From positions 1-8,014 of the forward strand of contig JAIVGV010000344.1 of assembly GCA_020201365.1 (NCBI GenBank): 8,014 nucleotides of DNA, read 5' to 3'. The stretch's first letter is position 1. Each line of letters starts with the position of its first letter. The notes beneath the pieces were generated by a model, which had not been told where the DNA came from, did no database searches, and saw only the letters and a list, made by a program, of their open reading frames with translations. The DNA is from Acidobacteriota bacterium. Lineage in GTDB: Bacteria; Acidobacteriota; Blastocatellia; Pyrinomonadales; Pyrinomonadaceae. Shown here in pieces: positions 5,366 through 8,014 of the stretch. The translations under genes and the position numbers were made by a program.

Positions 5366-6235
5366 TCAGACCTGTAGGATCGCGCGGCGCAACTCGGCGG
5401 AGCAGCCGTCGGCGTTGGCGCGCACGAGGATCGCCGCGCGCCCGCGCTTGAAGCGCGGCAGCCAGACGTGTACGCAGGCGACGCCGTCGGCGTCAGACTT
5501 TGATGTGAGAATCAGCGGGCGGAACTCCGTGCCGAGAACCTTCACGACGACGCTCGCGTCGCGCACCAGCTCGCGCTCGCCGAACGCGCCGCGCGAGACG
5601 GCGACGCGCAGCGTCACGATGTCGCCCGCGCGGAAATCCTTCTCTTCGAGCAGGCTCACGTGCAGCTCGCCTTCGATCTCAGCCGCGATGGTCTCTAAGC
5701 CCGGCGGGGCGGCGTGCCCGTTGTGCCTCTCTTCCGTGCGGGCGGGGGCGTGTGGCTGCGCGGGCGTCTCCGTCGCGGCTCTCTGCTCGATGTCGGCGCG
5801 TGTCGCTTCCTCACCCGCCGTCGCGCTCTCGACGGTCGTCGTCGCCTTGGCGCCGGGCGCGCCTTTCTGAGCGCGCGCAGCCTTCGCGCCCGCGCCGCTG
5901 CCGGAGGAAGTCGCGCCCCGCGCGGTGCGCGCCGCGGCGCGCTTGGGCGTCGCCTCGGTCGGCTCGCTGTGGCTGAGCCGCTTCAGGTCTTCGACGCGAC
6001 CGGCGGCAATCGCCGCGCAGATCAGTTTGTGCTGGCGCTGGAGTCGCTCGCCGAGCAGCGCGGCGTCGAAACCACCCGCGACGAGATCGTCGTAGGGCGA
6101 GCGCTTGCTCGCGAGGATCGCGCCGCCGACGTAAACGAGCGAGAGGATGAAGGGGGTATCCAGCCCCTTGTCCTCGGTCTGGACGTGGTAGACCGTCCCG
6201 TTGTGTTCGACGTCTGTGTTGAAACCTGTGATCAC
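5366..6235 (-). CDS. Unrecognised two-domain protein, co-transcribed with thiS
   Basis: A 289-residue protein that I cannot name. Residues 1-87 look like a conserved globular block: MITGFNTDVEHNGTVYHVQ, then ED, PFILSLVYVGGAILASKRSPYDDL and a helix ERLQRQHKLICAAI. I recall similar N-termini in acidobacterial hypothetical proteins, but this is memory only. Residues 88-180 are a low-complexity Ala/Thr/Lys/Glu linker. Residues 186-289 look like a beta-sandwich of Ig-like type (ELHVSLLEEKDFRAGDIVTLRVAV, VVVKVLGTEF, then SKSDADGVACVHVWLP and RAAILVRANADG). There is no signal peptide or membrane segment, so it is probably cytosolic. It starts with GTG at 6235, without a clear ribosome binding site; the start is set by the open frame and the conserved-looking N-terminus. 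It ends 8 bases before thiS, which indicates one operon. A link to thiamin metabolism is not shown. Confidence 0.75.
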   Translation of the reverse strand: MITGFNTDVEHNGTVYHVQTEDKGLDTPFILSLVYVGGAILASKRSPYDDLVAGGFDAALLGERLQRQHKLICAAIAAGRVEDLKRLSHSEPTEATPKRAAARTARGATSSGSGAGAKAARAQKGAPGAKATTTVESATAGEEATRADIEQRAATETPAQPHAPARTEERHNGHAAPPGLETIAAEIEGELHVSLLEEKDFRAGDIVTLRVAVSRGAFGERELVRDASVVVKVLGTEFRPLILTSKSDADGVACVHVWLPRFKRGRAAILVRANADGCSAELRRAILQV

Positions 6236-6308
6236 GATGACTTCGCGGGCGCAAACGTGAGCGGGCTCTGGAGTGTGGCGGGCGCGGCGGCTCGACGCGC
6301 CATAATCG

Positions 6309-6338
6309 AAACTAGCACACGCCAGAGAACGCGGTCAA
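6309..6338 (-). promoter_or_regulatory. Candidate promoter for the minus-strand operon
   Basis: On the minus strand TTGACC (6338-6333), an 18-base spacer and TAGTTT (6314-6309), preceded by TGC as an extended -10, make a possible promoter with a start near 6302 and a leader of about 65 bases. The -35 is good (five of six), the -10 poor (three of six). Confidence 0.35.
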
Positions 6339-6379
6339 TCTCCTTGAATTTAACGGTTTGTGTCGCGCCGGTGAGTTGC

Positions 6380-6408
6380 TTGACACCCCACAGGCTCTGA
6401 CTTACCAT
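6380..6408 (+). promoter_or_regulatory. Sigma-70-type promoter for the nuo operon
   Basis: TTGACA (6380-6385) is an exact -35 box. A 17-base spacer leads to TACCAT (6403-6408), four of six to the -10 consensus. Transcription would begin near 6415, giving a leader of about 83 bases before nuoA. It sits in the divergent gap 6236-6497, which otherwise holds no ORF of note; the leader contains a GGCGCGCC palindrome but no recognised riboswitch. Confidence 0.55.
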
Positions 6409-6497
6409 GACTTTGTACCAACATTCTCAAAGTCGAAATTCGGACGGTCTCGGCGCGCCTCTGATCCACTCCGGCGCGCGGGCAAGCGGAGGGCGGT

Positions 6498-6986
6498 GTG
6501 CGCAACTTTGAACTGAGAGACTACCTGCCGATCCTGCTCATGCTCGTCGTGGCGGGCGGCTTCGCCGTCTCGCAGATCACGCTCTCGCAGCTCGTCGGTC
6601 AGCACAAGCCGACGCGTACGAAGCTGATGCCCTACGAGTGCGGCAAAGACCCGGTGGGCTCGGCGCGCGAGCGCTTCTCCGTGAAGTTCTACCTCATCGC
6701 GATGATCTTCATCCTCTTCGACATCGAGCTGATCTTCCTGATGCCGTGGGCGGTCGTCTTCAAGCAGCTCGCGTCCGCCGGCGCACAGATGCGCAACGTC
6801 GTGTTCTTCGAGATGCTCACCTTCATCGCGCTCGTCTTCGTCGGCTACATCTACGTCTGGAAGAAAGGCTTGTTCGAATGGAACGAGCGGGCGCGGCGCG
6901 AGGCTGAGGCGGAGGCGCGCGCGCTGGCGATCAAGGAAGGGCGCGCGGCGGAGTTGAACCGGGGCGACCTGAGCCGCGCCGCCTGA
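6498..6986 (+). CDS. nuoA: NADH-quinone oxidoreductase subunit A (NuoA)
   Basis: A membrane-arm subunit of respiratory complex I, lying next to NuoH and near the quinone site. Three membrane segments fall at about 10-32, 62-84 and 101-121. The family loop is present: TRTKLMPYECG (39-49), then RFSVKFYLIAMIFILFDIE (59-77) with the conserved acidic pair Asp75/Glu77. The GTG start at 6498 has GGAGGG at 6488-6493 only 4 bases before it; RNFELRDYLPILL directly follows, as expected for the N-terminus. At 162 residues it is longer than the usual 120-150, owing to a charged Glu/Ala/Arg-rich tail from about 128 that is probably a cytoplasmic helix. It is the first gene of the nuo operon; nuoB follows after 28 bases. 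Confidence 0.95.
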   Translation: MRNFELRDYLPILLMLVVAGGFAVSQITLSQLVGQHKPTRTKLMPYECGKDPVGSARERFSVKFYLIAMIFILFDIELIFLMPWAVVFKQLASAGAQMRNVVFFEMLTFIALVFVGYIYVWKKGLFEWNERARREAEAEARALAIKEGRAAELNRGDLSRAA

Positions 6987-6987
6987 G

Positions 6988-7007
6988 TCGCGCGGACGCG
7001 CGAGGAG
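6988..7007 (+). promoter_or_regulatory. nuoA-nuoB junction: short inverted repeat next to the nuoB ribosome binding site
   Basis: TCGCGCG (6988-6994), GA, CGCGCGA (6997-7003) is a perfect inverted repeat lying just after the nuoA stop. Its last base is the first base of AGGAG (7003-7007), the strong nuoB Shine-Dalgarno, 7 bases before the ATG. The ribosome binding site is firm. The hairpin may be chance, as CGCG is frequent here. Confidence 0.5.
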
Positions 7008-7014
7008 TTTAGTC

Positions 7015-7662
7015 ATGGGCCTAGAGAACAAGATCGCGGAGGCGCTGCCGGAAGTCATCACGACGCGGCTGGATTCGCTCGTGAACTGGGCGCGCAAGTC
7101 CAGCCTGTGGCCCGCGACGTTCGGTCTCGCCTGCTGCGCCATCGAGATGATGGCTGCCACGGACGCGCGCCACGACATCGCGCGCTTCGGCTCGGAAGTC
7201 TTCCGCGCGAGCCCGCGGCAGGCGGACGTGATGATCGTCTCGGGTCGCGTCTCGCGCAAGATGGCGCCGGTGCTGCGGCGCATCTACGATCAGATGCCGG
7301 AGCCGAAGTGGGTCATCTCGATGGGCGCGTGCGCCACGTCGGGCGGCGTCTTCGACAACTACGCCATCGTGCAGGGGGTGGACAAGGTCGTGCCCGTGGA
7401 CGTTTACATCCCGCGCTGCCCGCCGCGCCCCGAGATGCTCATCCACGCGGTGATGATGCTCCAAGACAAGATCATGCGCGAGTCTCTGCGCGACCGAAAG
7501 GACGTGAACCCCGAAGAGGCGCGCGAAGCCGTCCCGCCGGGCACGCTCCCCTCGACGAACGTCTCGGCGACGAACGCGGCTGCCGCCGACAGCCCGTCGC
7601 AGATCGAAGGCGCGCGCCCCTACACGATCCCGTCGCGGCACGAGCGGCGCAGGTCGTCGTAA
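7015..7662 (+). CDS. nuoB: NADH-quinone oxidoreductase subunit B (NuoB)
   Basis: A peripheral-arm subunit of complex I that binds the terminal [4Fe-4S] cluster N2, which passes electrons to quinone. All four expected ligands are present: the adjacent Cys40-Cys41 in TFGLACCAIEMM, Cys106 in ISMGACATSGG and Cys135 in YIPRCPPRPE. Other family blocks are ARHDIARFGSEVFRASPRQAD (51-71, less one residue each side in some members), SGRVSRKMAPVLRRIYDQMPEP (76-97) and DNYAIVQGVDKVVPVDVY (114-131). The 215 residues exceed the core of about 155-165. The extra C-terminal part (about 165-215) is Ala/Ser/Pro-rich and looks disordered. The ATG at 7015 has a clear AGGAG. It lies in operon order between nuoA and nuoC. 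Confidence 0.97.
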   Translation: MGLENKIAEALPEVITTRLDSLVNWARKSSLWPATFGLACCAIEMMAATDARHDIARFGSEVFRASPRQADVMIVSGRVSRKMAPVLRRIYDQMPEPKWVISMGACATSGGVFDNYAIVQGVDKVVPVDVYIPRCPPRPEMLIHAVMMLQDKIMRESLRDRKDVNPEEAREAVPPGTLPSTNVSATNAAAADSPSQIEGARPYTIPSRHERRRSS

Positions 7663-7672
7663 ACGGTTTACG
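7658..7672 (+). other. Palindrome in the nuoB-nuoC junction
   Basis: CGTAAAC, G, GTTTACG is a 15-base perfect dyad with a single central base. It includes the nuoB stop codon TAA (7660-7662) and ends 6 bases before the nuoC ATG, in the place where a Shine-Dalgarno would be expected. None is visible, so nuoC may rely on translational coupling. As a dyad it could also be a protein binding site; no known family is recognised. Confidence 0.5.
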
Positions 7673-7678
7673 GCTCTC

Positions 7679-8014
7679 ATGGCTCAAGACATCGAGCGCG
7701 AAAAGCAGATCGCAGAGCAGGCGGGCGCGGGCGCGCAGTCGCAGGAGTCGCCGCTCGTCGCGGCCTTTCGTGAGGCGCATCCGGACTGGGTGAGCGAAGT
7801 CATCTACGCCTTCGGCGAGACGACCGTCGTCGTCCCGCGCGAGGCGATAGTCGAGGCGTGCCGGTTCTTCAAGACCACGCCGGGGCTCGAGTTCACGATG
7901 CTCGCTGATCTTTGCGGCGTGGATCGCGGTCCCGAAGAAGACCCGCGCTTCGAGGTCAACTACCACCTTTTCTCGACGACCAAGTTTCACCGCATCCGCC
8001 TCAAAGTTCTGCTG
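7679..8014 (+). CDS. nuoC: NADH-quinone oxidoreductase subunit C (NuoC), 5' part
   Basis: The frame opens with ATG at 7679-7681 and stays open for 112 codons to the window edge; the 3' part is missing. NuoC is the 30-kDa peripheral-arm subunit of complex I, without cofactor, packing against NuoD near the quinone site. The visible part carries the family blocks: a variable N-terminus (1-24), PLVAAFREAHPDWV (25-38), TTVVVPRE (48-55), then FTMLADLCGVDRG (72-84) and FEVNYHLFSTTKFHRIRLKV (91-110). These correspond to the usual L-x-D-L-x-x-VD and Y-x-L-x-S motifs followed by the basic R-[IL]-x-[VL] strand. It begins 16 bases after the nuoB stop without a visible ribosome binding site. The fusion of NuoC with NuoD seen in some bacteria cannot be tested here. 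Confidence 0.93.
   Translation, partial: MAQDIEREKQIAEQAGAGAQSQESPLVAAFREAHPDWVSEVIYAFGETTVVVPREAIVEACRFFKTTPGLEFTMLADLCGVDRGPEEDPRFEVNYHLFSTTKFHRIRLKVLL

Noticed and set aside
5082..5870. Plus-strand ORF beginning ISDCGLENPPSNPQSEIRN
   Set aside because: This peptide is the familiar translation of the heptamer repeat, and the rest is antisense to thiS and its neighbour.
6402..7283. Minus-strand ORF of 293 codons across nuoA/nuoB
   Set aside because: Antisense to two certain genes; low-complexity Asp/Glu/Val/Arg runs mirror the membrane segments of NuoA.

Overview
The window is GC-rich chromosomal DNA from a bacterium with no sign of phage, plasmid or insertion-sequence genes. The gene style suggests Acidobacteriota, perhaps Blastocatellia. 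The hints are a Pro-Thr-linked lamin-tail surface protein, a NuoA/NuoB/NuoC gene order with this style of NuoB, and palindromic intergenic repeats. This is an inference from gene style, not from a phylogenetic marker.

Layout: (1) Positions 1-839, plus strand: the 3' part of a secreted lamin-tail-domain protein with a Pro/Thr/Ser linker. (2) Positions 887-6235, minus strand: five genes read right to left. They are an unrecognised conserved-looking protein, thiS, a single-pass membrane protein, a large SPFH (flotillin/band-7-like) membrane protein, and thiG. (3) Positions 6498-8014, plus strand: the start of a complex I operon, nuoA-nuoB-nuoC (nuoC runs off the end). It lies behind a good sigma-70-type promoter and diverges from block 2.

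How the genes relate: ThiS is the sulfur carrier and ThiG the synthase that together build the thiazole half of thiamin. Their genes are often adjacent, but here about 3.5 kb separates them. In between sit the membrane protein and the SPFH protein, and each junction carries a different palindromic repeat (5071-5154 next to thiS, 1776-1871 next to thiG). The repeat beside thiS runs into its coding end. ThiS reads past the expected Gly-Gly terminus and gains four residues, the last two and the stop codon lying in the repeat. This is the most testable oddity of the window. The second is the SPFH protein, which has three tandem NFQ/GGQ-type repeats in front of the SPFH domain, an order that loosely recalls major vault protein. 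The nuo genes look ordinary, and no TPP riboswitch was found by eye in front of either thi gene.
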